From Candidatus Peribacteraceae bacterium (GTDB lineage: Bacteria > Patescibacteriota > Gracilibacteria > Peribacterales > Peribacteraceae): a stretch of DNA of 44,109 nucleotides. This document shows positions 1-8,176 of this stretch, piece after piece (the stretch's first letter is position 1; the number at the start of each line of letters is the position of its first letter). Where the stretch lies: assembly GCA_022843885.1 (NCBI GenBank), contig JALHMU010000003.1:1-44109 (forward strand), in the 5' to 3' direction. The notes under the pieces were generated by a model. That model was not told the origin of the DNA. It made no database searches and worked only from the letters and a program-made list of their open reading frames with translations. Made by a program: the position numbers and the translations under genes.

Positions 1-1230
1 CACGAGGTTATCACCGGAACCGGACGCAAGTGTGAACAAGGTGCTCTTGTATTCCTCCAATGGAGCAGATGCCTCTTCCGTTTCACCTTCATTTAGAAGT
101 GCCAAGGCCTCGCTGAGACGCGTGTCTGCTTGCTGGATACGCTTCTCGACTTTGGCTTCCTGACCGACGGTAAACAGTACATCAACTTCCTCGGCTACAC
201 GCTTTACCGGATATAAAAGAGATGTAGGCAAAATACCTGCACTCTTCTCGCGGCGTTCACGATGTAGGGCAACGAGTCTTTCGCGATGTGCGTTGTCACG
301 ATTGGTATTCTCGGCAATCCATGAATCACGTAGATCATGTTTGGAAATTTCTCCCGGAACGTACTGTCCCGAGCTGAGTGTCAGTATTTCATTCGTGACG
401 AGGTACAATTTTTCCGGACCGTTTTGAACAAGTGCACGATGATCGAGCATCGCGATGGACACACCGTGTTGGAGATCGATACTTAGACTGCCCTCATTCA
501 ATGCGACCGTATCTGCATTTGGAAGTTCGATGATGAAGCTATCCACGGTTGGCGGCAACAAGCCGAGAACCCACGCCTTGCCTTTGATCATACTAAGCGT
601 GCTTGGGAGTGATGGCTCGGGTCGGTCTGCGAGATCATGCAAACGAATACTCGTGTGTGGTGCCAAACGAACAACAGCATCGTCATGTAAGACGAGTGTT
701 GCACCTTGCTCACCGGTCGTGATCAATGCGGCGTTACTCAGTGTGTAGGGAGCGGTAACTGGAACGACAATTCCTCCGATCGAAACATCGACCGTGCCAC
801 CTTCTGGAATGATCTCTACTTTGCTTTGCGCCTGCGTAGACGGTGCGAGCAATGCGAGTGGCATCAATCGAACGATCAAGACGAAGATGGCAAATGCAGC
901 CGTCCACTTCAGCCCTCCGCTGACAAATGTGACTCGAACTGGGGCCAAACGTCCGCTCATTGCCTGCCAGATTGCATTGCTTTGACCGTGGCTTGGGGAC
1001 AAAGAATCTTTGAACGACGGCAAGACGCCTGCTGCCGGTGAGGAGATTCTATCGAGGAGTCGTGCTTTCACTTTTTGGCCAAAAGAAGCGGTTGGATGCG
1101 TTTTGGCGACCGCAGCTTTGAGATCGTGGGAGTCGATTCGCTTCAAAACACGTGCTTTCATCCGTTCCGAAGCCGTTTGAGAGGGCTTCAGGTTCTTCGC
1201 GAGCCGTGAGAGAAGGTCATCGAGATGCAT
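1..1230 (-). CDS. Membrane FecR-like / DUF5667 protein, probable anti-sigma partner (3' end outside window)
   Basis: The minus frame is open from an ATG at 1230 to the window edge (410 codons), with a stop just upstream in frame. The first ~105 residues are basic and cytosolic. One membrane segment lies at about 109-130 and contains an unusual arginine. An extracytoplasmic FecR-like beta domain follows (about 137-300). The C-terminal part carries the DUF5667 signature (YPVKRVAEEV, then RLSEALALL). It follows the ECF sigma gene by 40 bases with no promoter of its own, so the two are probably co-transcribed. Inference: the N-terminal part binds the sigma factor and the outer domain senses envelope state. 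No classical zinc anti-sigma motif is visible, so the anti-sigma role rests on neighbourhood and topology. Confidence 0.75.
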   Translation of the reverse strand, partial: MHLDDLLSRLAKNLKPSQTASERMKARVLKRIDSHDLKAAVAKTHPTASFGQKVKARLLDRISSPAAGVLPSFKDSLSPSHGQSNAIWQAMSGRLAPVRVTFVSGGLKWTAAFAIFVLIVRLMPLALLAPSTQAQSKVEIIPEGGTVDVSIGGIVVPVTAPYTLSNAALITTGEQGATLVLHDDAVVRLAPHTSIRLHDLADRPEPSLPSTLSMIKGKAWVLGLLPPTVDSFIIELPNADTVALNEGSLSIDLQHGVSIAMLDHRALVQNGPEKLYLVTNEILTLSSGQYVPGEISKHDLRDSWIAENTNRDNAHRERLVALHRERREKSAGILPTSLLYPVKRVAEEVDVLFTVGQEAKVEKRIQQADTRLSEALALLNEGETEEASAPLEEYKSTLFTLASGSGDNLV

Positions 1231-1270
1231 AGAGTTTGTCAGTCGTTAAAACGCAGGATTAGGGCTTTTG

Positions 1271-1840
1271 TTACACAGAATCTTTGATTGTGGAGGGTAA
1301 ATACGATTCGAGCTTTTTGAGCGCTCGGAACTTCAAAATTCTGACCGTTCCTTCGCGGATGCCCATCGCTTTGGCAATTTCTGCATGGGTAAGGTCGCTG
1401 ACGTAACTGAGGAGCAATGTTTCACGATATCGTCGTGGTAGTTCATTCATCGCTTTTCGGACCGTCGAAATAGTCATGCCCCGTTCCGTGCGACGCTTTG
1501 GATCGCTTGATGTGTTCTCATCCTGCACATTTTCTGAGAGTTCATCGAAACCACGATGTCTACGGTACGCATCGATCACAACGTGACGCGCAATACGGAA
1601 CAACCATGCCGCAAATGGGACATTCTTTTGCGCTTTATAGGTGTGCAACTTTTCCCATGCTTTCACGAAAATATCGGCAACAAGATCTTCCGCGAGTTCT
1701 TCCGGAAAACGAAAAGCGACATAGCGATACACCGGCGTGAGATACGCATCATAGATTGCACCGAACGCTTCGGTATCGCCTTCTTGAGCTGCACGAACGA
1801 GTGTGAAGAGCTCTTCCTGAGAGAGTGGATTCTGTTGCAT
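1271..1840 (-). CDS. ECF-type RNA polymerase sigma factor
   Basis: This 189-residue protein has the two-domain ECF plan. Sigma region 2 spans about 25-95 (FGAIYDAYLTPVYRYV, then AEDLVADIFVKAWEKL). Region 4 spans about 130-180, with the helix-turn-helix LTHAEIAKAMGIREGTVR. Regions 1.1 and 3 are absent, as expected for group 4. Family knowledge: it would direct polymerase to an alternative promoter and be held inactive by the membrane protein encoded next. A TATACT box lies 10 bases before the ATG, so its own transcript would carry almost no leader. Confidence 0.92.
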   Translation of the reverse strand: MQQNPLSQEELFTLVRAAQEGDTEAFGAIYDAYLTPVYRYVAFRFPEELAEDLVADIFVKAWEKLHTYKAQKNVPFAAWLFRIARHVVIDAYRRHRGFDELSENVQDENTSSDPKRRTERGMTISTVRKAMNELPRRYRETLLLSYVSDLTHAEIAKAMGIREGTVRILKFRALKKLESYLPSTIKDSV

Positions 1841-1850
1841 GCGAGCACGC

Positions 1851-1856
1851 AGTATA
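1851..1856 (-). promoter_or_regulatory. -10 box of the sigma-factor gene
   Basis: TATACT on the minus strand, 10 bases before the ATG at 1840. I see no convincing -35 hexamer. Confidence 0.45.
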
Positions 1857-1894
1857 GAGGAAATACGACGATGAAAGCGAAAAGTAACGATGGA

Positions 1895-3676
1895 TTACTC
1901 CCATTCAATCGTTCCTGGTGGCTTGGTCGTCATGTCGAGGAGCACCGTATCAATACCCGGAATTGCGAGGAGTCCTTTGGTCATTGCAGCGAGTACGGAT
2001 GCGGGAATCGTGCCCATTCCTGCCGTCATTGCATCGGTAGATTCCACGGGGCGTAGCACAATCGTTTGTCCGCCCGGTGTCGATCCAGCTGGCAAGAGAA
2101 CGACAGGAAATTGCCAAATAGACTGATACAAATTCTCCGAACGCATGATGCGATCGACCAAGTTGTCTGCATCACGCAAAAGATCTGCTCGCTCACGTGT
2201 AATCGACAGTGGTGTGAATGAAAATTCAAATGGATCGGCATGCGACAGACACACGAGCACGCGATTGATATCGCGGCTTTGATTCGGAATGGATGTTGCG
2301 AGCGGGATCATCGCATCGATATCGCCTTCTTTCTCTTTCGAGAAGAGAACGAGCGCATGTCGGTACGTGCGATTGTCGCCCTGAACTCCCACCGAACGAA
2401 TCGGAAGAATGGCTGATGGATGCGAAATATCGAGCTTTGGCGTTTCAATGGTATCCGGTTTGTCAGCGCAGAGAATACGCACGCCGAGTCCCGGACCTGG
2501 GAATGGATGTCGCCACACCAAATCGTGCGGTAGTCCGAGTTCTTCACCGAGAATTCTGACTTCATCTTTGTACAATTCTTTCAGTGGTTCGATCACGAGA
2601 CCTTGATCGATCATTTTCTGAATCGCATCGACACGGTTGTGATGTGTTTTAATTTTGTCAGCGTGTTTTGTACCGCCGGTTTCGATCGTGTCTGGATAAA
2701 TTGTGCCTTGTCCGAGCATCCATTTTCCATTTTCAAGTTGCATCGATTCACTGACGCGTTTTTGTACGGCAAGAAATGTGTCACCAATGATTTGTCGCTT
2801 CTTCTCTGGCTCCGTGACACCTTTGAGATTCGACAAAAACTCTTCAGATGCATCTTCAACGTGGAGATTTTTAATGCCGAGAACATCAAAGGCCTGCTTG
2901 ATCAGCGTCACTTCGTCTTTGCGCATCAGTCCTGTATCAACGAGAAGACCCACGACGCGATCCGCACCCAACACTTGATTGAGTAATGTGAATGCGACGG
3001 TCGAATCGACGCCACCTGAGACGAGCATGAAGACATTTTTTTCACCGACTTCTTTTGTAATATCGTCACCAATTTTTTTCGCAAAACTTTCGACGGACCA
3101 AGGTGCAGCTTTGCTCACATCAACGAAACGTTTGAGCATATCGATCCCATGTTCGCTGTGCATGACTTCTGGATGAAACTGCAGTGCGAAAAATTTGCGA
3201 GTCTCATCTGCAAAGGCCGTATTCTTGCACGTATCCGATGTTGCGATGAGTTTGAAACCTTCCGGGAGTTTCACGGCTTCATCACCGTGGCTCATCCAGA
3301 CCGTGCAACTGTCGCCACAATCTTGCAGCAACGTATCGCCATCGACGATCGTAATTTTCGTGCGACCATATTCTTTCACATGTCCCGGCTTCACTTCTCC
3401 GCCGAGCGTTTGTGTCATCCAATGTAAACCGTAACAAAGTCCGAGTACGGGCTTTCCGAGTTCCAGAATTTTTTTGTCAGCCTGCGGACTACCTGCGTCA
3501 TACACACTTTGCGGTCCACCCGACAAAATGATTGCTGCGGCATCTTTCAAATCTTCCGCCGGCGTCTCGGGTGGAAGGATCTCCGAATAGGCTCCAAGCC
3601 TGCGAATCCTGTTTCCAATCAGGTGCGTGTATTGGCTCCCGAAGTCCAAAATGACGATGCTGCCTGGATGTACCAT
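1895..3676 (-). CDS. guaA: GMP synthase (glutamine-hydrolysing)
   Basis: Converts XMP, ATP and glutamine to GMP, the last step of de novo GMP synthesis in the cytosol. The N-terminal class I amidotransferase domain has the nucleophile Cys81 (GLCYG) and the His168/Glu170 pair (FHPEV). The ATP pyrophosphatase domain has the P-loop SGGVDS at 220-225. The C-terminal dimerisation domain ends in the family tail KPPGTIEWE. At 593 residues it is longer than the ~525-residue E. coli enzyme, with extra sequence in the C-terminal half. The ATG at 3676 follows a TACACT box by 6 bases, suggesting a leaderless mRNA. The gene stands alone; guaB is not in the window. Confidence 0.97.
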   Translation of the reverse strand: MVHPGSIVILDFGSQYTHLIGNRIRRLGAYSEILPPETPAEDLKDAAAIILSGGPQSVYDAGSPQADKKILELGKPVLGLCYGLHWMTQTLGGEVKPGHVKEYGRTKITIVDGDTLLQDCGDSCTVWMSHGDEAVKLPEGFKLIATSDTCKNTAFADETRKFFALQFHPEVMHSEHGIDMLKRFVDVSKAAPWSVESFAKKIGDDITKEVGEKNVFMLVSGGVDSTVAFTLLNQVLGADRVVGLLVDTGLMRKDEVTLIKQAFDVLGIKNLHVEDASEEFLSNLKGVTEPEKKRQIIGDTFLAVQKRVSESMQLENGKWMLGQGTIYPDTIETGGTKHADKIKTHHNRVDAIQKMIDQGLVIEPLKELYKDEVRILGEELGLPHDLVWRHPFPGPGLGVRILCADKPDTIETPKLDISHPSAILPIRSVGVQGDNRTYRHALVLFSKEKEGDIDAMIPLATSIPNQSRDINRVLVCLSHADPFEFSFTPLSITRERADLLRDADNLVDRIMRSENLYQSIWQFPVVLLPAGSTPGGQTIVLRPVESTDAMTAGMGTIPASVLAAMTKGLLAIPGIDTVLLDMTTKPPGTIEWE

Positions 3677-3682
3677 GTGTGG

Positions 3683-3711
3683 AGTGTACTAGAAAACGGC
3701 TTGTGTGTGCA
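3683..3711 (-). promoter_or_regulatory. guaA promoter (leaderless type)
   Basis: -10 TACACT at 3688-3683, ending 6 bases before the ATG. A partial -35 (TGCACA, 3711-3706) lies 17 bases upstream. It lies back to back with the consensus promoter of the plus-strand gene at 3750. Confidence 0.65.
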
Positions 3712-3715
3712 GAAC

Positions 3716-3743
3716 TTGACAAATAATTATTCCAGAGTATAAA
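3716..3743 (+). promoter_or_regulatory. Consensus promoter of the unknown gene at 3750
   Basis: TTGACA (3716-3721), 16-base spacer, TATAAA (3738-3743), then 6 bases to the ATG. The -35 is a perfect match and the start point would fall at the ATG. Confidence 0.8.
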
Positions 3744-3749
3744 TATGGC

Positions 3750-4403
3750 ATGCCTCAGGAAACACGGGATCTACTTGGTTGGCATCAACGAGAAACGGAG
3801 AATATCCACATGGCGCTCGAAGGGCCCGGACTTGAATTGGATGAAAACGCAGAAAGAATTCGAGCACATCTTCAACAGCGTTTTCGTTCGTTAGTACAGG
3901 TCGTCATTGGTTCTAAGGAAAGATTTCCAAAAGAATCAGTGGGTGCATTTATCTATATGATGGTCGAACCTGCGGATGAACGAGAAATCAAACATGAGAT
4001 CTTAGAAAAGAAAGGATTACTACATCATTGGAGTCCACATCTGGCAGAAGATTTGATTCGCGAAGGCGCTGATCCGAACGAGGCCACGCATATTCAACAA
4101 GTCACGGGCGCAGCCCGAATGCCTGAAATAGCAGCTGTCACACCAGAAGAACATGTTTTCCTGAATGCGCTTACAACTGCAGAGCGAACACGACGTTATC
4201 TCGATGCTCTGTTATCAGATGCACATTTTGTACATATTCCTGCCGCACAAAAAGAAATAGAACGTGAAACAACATTGGAATTACCTGAAACAAGTGAACA
4301 TCATTCCGGTCCGCGTCAGCATCTAGAAGTGGTTCCGATTGATGAAATCTTCCCTACTGGTGTTTCTCCGACTGAGAAACCGAAGTTAGAAAAGCGGCGC
4401 TAA
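3750..4403 (+). CDS. Unknown soluble protein, 217 residues
   Basis: I do not recognise a family. The protein is charged, mostly helical in appearance, and has no signal peptide or membrane segment. It contains several His-rich stretches (LLHHWSPH, SEHHSGPRQH) and an acidic, proline-containing tail ending KPKLEKRR. The ATG at 3750 is chosen because a near-perfect promoter ends 6 bases before it; the ATG four bases upstream is in another frame. The last 50 bases overlap the 3' end of the converging ligase gene. The strong promoter and intact length support a real gene. Confidence 0.75.
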   Translation: MPQETRDLLGWHQRETENIHMALEGPGLELDENAERIRAHLQQRFRSLVQVVIGSKERFPKESVGAFIYMMVEPADEREIKHEILEKKGLLHHWSPHLAEDLIREGADPNEATHIQQVTGAARMPEIAAVTPEEHVFLNALTTAERTRRYLDALLSDAHFVHIPAAQKEIERETTLELPETSEHHSGPRQHLEVVPIDEIFPTGVSPTEKPKLEKRR

Positions 4404-5718
4404 GCAACCACATGGAATAGGTGATCGCGCCATCTTCCCATGCATGAAGGAAGAGTGCAGCGATAGACACTCCCAAGAATGCAGAGAAGAGTGCGACATT
4501 CTTTCGAAGTTTCAAAAGCATCGTCAGTGTCAGTGCGAGGAAGAAAACGAATCCGATCCAACCGAGTTCTACGCCGATTTGCAGATACCAGTTCTCCGGC
4601 AAAAAAGGGCAGGAACATGGCTCTGTAGGCTGTACCTGCGCACTATCCACGAACACGCATAACTCCGGACGATCCGTTGCCCACGAAGGATCAGCACCCG
4701 CTTCTAAGAAGACACATGTATCACTAATGCGATTGGAGGCAGGACCAGCAGTGCCGAGTCCCTGACCAAACGGATATGCAATCATTTTTTGCATCGCTTC
4801 GATCGGTCGCGTGAGATGATGACGAGTAGAAAGTGTGCGGAACAAAATATCGCGACCAACATATCCACCAAGAGACACAAGAATCAAAAGAACAATGCCG
4901 ATCGAAAGAAGACGTTTTTTGGAAAGTCTGATCTTTCGTTCTCGCACAAACAGAATCGCAACCAGCACAAAAATCACGCTCGCAGCAATCCATGCGGAAC
5001 GTGAAAATGTGAGGAAGAGCGAAAGATCGATCAGCGCGAGGAGAAGCCATAAACCGATCGACTTTGGTGTCTGTAACAGCTTCGAAAGAACGATGCTCCA
5101 TGGCAGAAGCAACCAGATGCCGAGTTGATTCGGACCACTCAATGTACTTTGCAAGCGTCGGAGTCCATTCGGCAAATATTGGAATGCTGCAATCGGACCA
5201 TCCGCAACATACAAGGAATGGAGATCGGAATATCCAAGCCACGTGAAAAATGTTTGCGGCACAAAATATGTTGTAAGTCCAAATGCAATGATAAGAATCG
5301 TCACGCTGAGGATTGCAGTAATACTTTTTCTCAGAAAATCTACAGACCAATCTGCACGACGCAGTACAAGAAACGCGAGGAGTGCTGTAAAGTCATATTT
5401 GGCTCCATACAGCGCTTGCGTGAGATCTGTACCAATGACAAATGTCACAATCACCGCAAGAACAATGAGTGCCACGATCAGCATATCGATCAGATCGAAT
5501 CTGAACGCACGTGTGAGAAGCGATCGATTGGAAAAAATTTCCAATAGTGCGATGAACACAATCAACACGAGTACGCATTCTTTCCAGAGTGCGAGTGACA
5601 CGATCGGTGCCTGATTCGGACCCGAAAGGAATCGTGTAGCAACGGTGATCAGAAATGCATGCAACGGAAGCAACGCGAGAAGCCCGATACTCAAGCCTTC
5701 GCGGATCTTTTGCAGCAT
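4354..5718 (-). CDS. O-antigen ligase / Wzy-type polymerase-like membrane protein
   Basis: A 454-residue polytopic protein with about ten to twelve hydrophobic helices. A large loop follows about residue 300 (RHHLTRPIEAMQKM to WYLQIGVELG) and is the signature of the Wzy_C/O-antigen ligase family. The conserved FSRSAWIA stretch and the loop segment FGQGLGTAGP are family-like. Family knowledge: such proteins join or polymerise lipid-linked glycans on the outer face of the membrane. The start lies 2 bases after the wecB-like stop, so the genes are co-transcribed. The loop contains several cysteines (CVFLEAGAD, ELCVFVD, CSC), unusual for the family. Whether it acts as ligase or polymerase cannot be read from the sequence. 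Confidence 0.75.
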   Translation of the reverse strand: MLQKIREGLSIGLLALLPLHAFLITVATRFLSGPNQAPIVSLALWKECVLVLIVFIALLEIFSNRSLLTRAFRFDLIDMLIVALIVLAVIVTFVIGTDLTQALYGAKYDFTALLAFLVLRRADWSVDFLRKSITAILSVTILIIAFGLTTYFVPQTFFTWLGYSDLHSLYVADGPIAAFQYLPNGLRRLQSTLSGPNQLGIWLLLPWSIVLSKLLQTPKSIGLWLLLALIDLSLFLTFSRSAWIAASVIFVLVAILFVRERKIRLSKKRLLSIGIVLLILVSLGGYVGRDILFRTLSTRHHLTRPIEAMQKMIAYPFGQGLGTAGPASNRISDTCVFLEAGADPSWATDRPELCVFVDSAQVQPTEPCSCPFLPENWYLQIGVELGWIGFVFFLALTLTMLLKLRKNVALFSAFLGVSIAALFLHAWEDGAITYSMWLLSAAFLTSVSQSEKHQ

Positions 5719-5720
5719 AG

Positions 5721-7061
5721 TTATGCCAAGAAACCGATACGACGTTCATCTGTGCGCGCAATGTCATCATCCAGTGCGAGCACGCGTTCAACGGCATCGA
5801 TGCACTGCTTGCTCACACTCTCGCCGTACAACTTCGGCGCTGCTTTCATCTCTGCATTATTCCATGCGAATTCAATCGCAGATTTCACGATGCTCGGATT
5901 GATCGGTGGTGCGAGAACATTGCCGCCGGACATAAGTGATTCACTGCGATCAGAACCAAAACGTAACGTGACACACGGCACACCGAGGACATTCATTTCT
6001 TCCTGCATCGAACCGGAATCCGTCGCACAGACAGCGGCTTTTGCCATGGCGGCAATCACATCGCCGTATTCAGGCCACACGGGTGAATAGATGAAATTCG
6101 GGAGTTTCGCGAGCTCTTCGACTTCTTTGCGCAAATTAAAACGATCAAACGCAGCTTCGGTTTGGAACATCGAAATCAGCAGCACATTCTTGCCGCTTTG
6201 AATCATGTCTTTCATTGCAGTGAAGATCGCTTTGAATCGAACTTCCGATAAACAGTTCTCGCGACGGTGAATACAGAAGCGAACGAAGTTACCATCTTTC
6301 AAGAGTGGATACTTTTCAAAAATTTTCGAATCCTTCGCAACTTTCAATGCAGTTTTGGTCGCGTCAGAGACAGAGTTTCCAACGACGAAAATACGATCTG
6401 TGGCATACCCTTCTGCAAGCAAGAACTCTTGATCCAGCGCGACGGGTGCCAAGTGAATGCCGCTCGCAGCCTCGCTTGCGCGTGTGTTGAACTGCTCCGG
6501 ATACGGCTCTTGGCTGCCACGCTCATAGTTCTTACGATCCATCAAAAACCCTCTCCACTTCGCCATGTCCATGGTCGTTGTCGACAATTTAAATGTCGGA
6601 TCAAATTCAAAGTACTTCGGTGTGAGCGTGCGAATACCAGCTTCGACGTGCACCGATGGGAAGCCGTGGCAGAAAGCCGCATTGCTGGCTGCCATCGCAG
6701 TGGTTGTATCACCGTGCACATACGGGATGACAATCTTCCCGAGCGACTTCATGTGTCCGATCACCTCTCCGAGTCGTGCGATAATTTGAGAGACGACTTC
6801 ATGCATCTCTCCTCGAACATTTAAGTTGAAATCCGGAACAACACCGAATTCTTTTAGCATTCCCCCGCTCAAATTTTCATCGTAATGCTGACCAGTGTGA
6901 CCCAAAATGACTTCATGTGAACGGTCCTTCAGCTCTTTGTAGAGCGGAATCTGTTTAATGATGTCAGGTTTCGTGGCAATCAGAATCAAGTGAACCTGGC
7001 GGTAAGGCCGTGATTCAATTTCTTCGTAGAAACGATCTGATGCAAAGGTGATGTCAGACAT
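5721..7061 (-). CDS. WecB-like UDP-N-acetylglucosamine 2-epimerase, divergent
   Basis: A GT-B-fold epimerase of 446 residues. Family landmarks are TGQHYDENL, HGDTTT (116-121), HVEAGIRT (138-145), CIHRRENC and DSGSMQEEMNVLGVPCVTLR. The family would interconvert UDP-GlcNAc and UDP-ManNAc for envelope glycans. Two oddities stand out: the usual GTRPE near the N terminus reads ATKPD, and roughly 35-40 extra residues separate the EAGIRT motif from the PEQFNTR segment. The substrate may therefore differ. It lies between gpmA (38 bases upstream) and the ligase gene. A TACTCT box 8 bases before the ATG could give it its own leaderless transcript. Confidence 0.8.
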   Translation of the reverse strand: MSDITFASDRFYEEIESRPYRQVHLILIATKPDIIKQIPLYKELKDRSHEVILGHTGQHYDENLSGGMLKEFGVVPDFNLNVRGEMHEVVSQIIARLGEVIGHMKSLGKIVIPYVHGDTTTAMAASNAAFCHGFPSVHVEAGIRTLTPKYFEFDPTFKLSTTTMDMAKWRGFLMDRKNYERGSQEPYPEQFNTRASEAASGIHLAPVALDQEFLLAEGYATDRIFVVGNSVSDATKTALKVAKDSKIFEKYPLLKDGNFVRFCIHRRENCLSEVRFKAIFTAMKDMIQSGKNVLLISMFQTEAAFDRFNLRKEVEELAKLPNFIYSPVWPEYGDVIAAMAKAAVCATDSGSMQEEMNVLGVPCVTLRFGSDRSESLMSGGNVLAPPINPSIVKSAIEFAWNNAEMKAAPKLYGESVSKQCIDAVERVLALDDDIARTDERRIGFLA

Positions 7062-7069
7062 GCCAAAAG

Positions 7070-7075
7070 AGAGTA
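7070..7075 (-). promoter_or_regulatory. Possible -10 box of the wecB-like gene
   Basis: TACTCT, 8 bases before the ATG at 7061, inside the 38-base gap after gpmA. No good -35. Confidence 0.4.
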
Positions 7076-7099
7076 TCCGATTTTCCCGAAAAGCGGAAT

Positions 7100-7768
7100 C
7101 TAGATACGACCGGTTTCGACCTTCTTCTCGGTCAATGATGCGCCTTGCGTGATGATGCCAGGCACTTCACGGATCTCTTTGTTCGTCATCTTGTCACCGT
7201 CAAAGGTGTAAATGTACGGCGTGCAGAGTCCGATCTCGAGTGAACCAGTTGTGTCATCGTCGAGGTTTTCCAAGTACCTCATGATCGGGCGGAGGCTGTT
7301 GCCGTGTGCCGCGATGATGACGTTCTTGCCAGCTTTAATGTGCGGCATCACGTACTGCATAAAGTATGGCGTCGTGCGACGAACACAGTCTTCGATGCTT
7401 TCACCGTTTGGTGGTCGGCCACTGAAACTTCGGCGCCACTCTTGTACTTTTTCTTTTCCGAACTTCTCTGTCGTTTCAGCTTTATTCAAACCTTGAAGAT
7501 CGCCGTAGTGACGTTCGTTCAATGCTGAATCGTATTCTTTCGGAATCTCTTTGTGACCCATCGATTTCAGGACCGTATCCAACGTGCGGTTCGCACGGAT
7601 CAAACGGGACGAAAACGCGAGGTCAAAACTCAAACCTTTGAGTGCTTCGCCGGTCTTTCCGGCATCTTTTTCACCTTGTTCGGTGAGGGGGACATCAGAC
7701 CAGCCTGTGAAGCGGTTTTCGAGGTTCCACTGGGACTGACCGTGTCGGAGAAGGACGAGAGTAGCCAT
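7100..7768 (-). CDS. gpmA: 2,3-bisphosphoglycerate-dependent phosphoglycerate mutase
   Basis: Interconverts 3- and 2-phosphoglycerate in glycolysis. The N-terminal RHGQSQWN holds the phosphorylated His9, NERHYGDLQG the acid/base Glu, RPPNGESI is the usual substrate segment, and AAHGNSLR has the second histidine. Length is 222 residues, close to the family norm of 230-250. The start at 7768 is preferred over a longer in-frame one at 7849 because it begins exactly at the family N terminus and has a promoter placed for it. That promoter is back to back with the one for the plus gene at 7826. Confidence 0.95.
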   Translation of the reverse strand: MATLVLLRHGQSQWNLENRFTGWSDVPLTEQGEKDAGKTGEALKGLSFDLAFSSRLIRANRTLDTVLKSMGHKEIPKEYDSALNERHYGDLQGLNKAETTEKFGKEKVQEWRRSFSGRPPNGESIEDCVRRTTPYFMQYVMPHIKAGKNVIIAAHGNSLRPIMRYLENLDDDTTGSLEIGLCTPYIYTFDGDKMTNKEIREVPGIITQGASLTEKKVETGRI

Positions 7769-7776
7769 AGGCGCGC

Positions 7777-7805
7777 ACTGTAGCAGCCGCTGGCCATGAA
7801 GCCAA
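7777..7805 (-). promoter_or_regulatory. gpmA promoter
   Basis: TTGGCT (7805-7800), 17-base spacer, TACAGT (7782-7777), then 8 bases to the ATG. Confidence 0.65.
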
Positions 7806-7813
7806 ATTTTTGC

Positions 7814-7819
7814 TATAAT
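7814..7819 (+). promoter_or_regulatory. -10 box of the gene at 7826
   Basis: Perfect TATAAT ending 6 bases before the ATG. No clear -35. It lies about 30 bases from the gpmA -10 on the other strand. Confidence 0.65.
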
Positions 7820-7825
7820 GGTCTG

Positions 7826-8176
7826 ATGGATATCGAAAAACTCACACACAGAAACTATCGCATGAACGTGCTTGTCGCGGTCATCCTCTCAGGCGTCGTC
7901 GTGACGGCTGCATCCTTGCTCGGACGTGGTGTCCTGCAGATCAAAGGTGCACTCCTTACGGACAAGCCAACTGACCTCACCGTTGCGATCCTTTTGGAAC
8001 CATACGATCTCGTTCCACGCGATGTGTACGAACTTCCGAAGCGTGAAGATAAGAACTTCCACTATTCCGTCGAAACACAAAGTGGTGCGATCTACTTCCT
8101 CACGATTGATAAGAACGGTCCACCATGGAAACTCAAAAGTAAGCCGGAGAAGCTTCACGCGAGTGGCCGTCTTTAA
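7826..8176 (+). CDS. Small single-pass membrane protein, unknown
   Basis: 116 residues: a short cytosolic start, one membrane helix at about 13-36, and an outer domain of about 80 residues containing LTVAILLEPYDLVPRDVYELPKR split by polar turns. No family recognised. The start at 7826 is preferred over the in-frame ATG at 7796, since TATAAT sits 6 bases before it and the earlier ATG lies upstream of that box. The stop shares the bases TTAA with the stop of the converging wecG-like gene. Confidence 0.72.
   Translation: MDIEKLTHRNYRMNVLVAVILSGVVVTAASLLGRGVLQIKGALLTDKPTDLTVAILLEPYDLVPRDVYELPKREDKNFHYSVETQSGAIYFLTIDKNGPPWKLKSKPEKLHASGRL

Noticed and set aside
1556-2056. 166-codon plus-strand frame across the sigma-factor start and the end of guaA
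   Set aside because: It covers two real minus-strand genes and their gap, with no promoter or homology.
6267-6824. 185-codon plus-strand frame opposite the wecB-like gene
   Set aside because: Shadow frame; the minus-strand protein has clear family motifs over the same bases.
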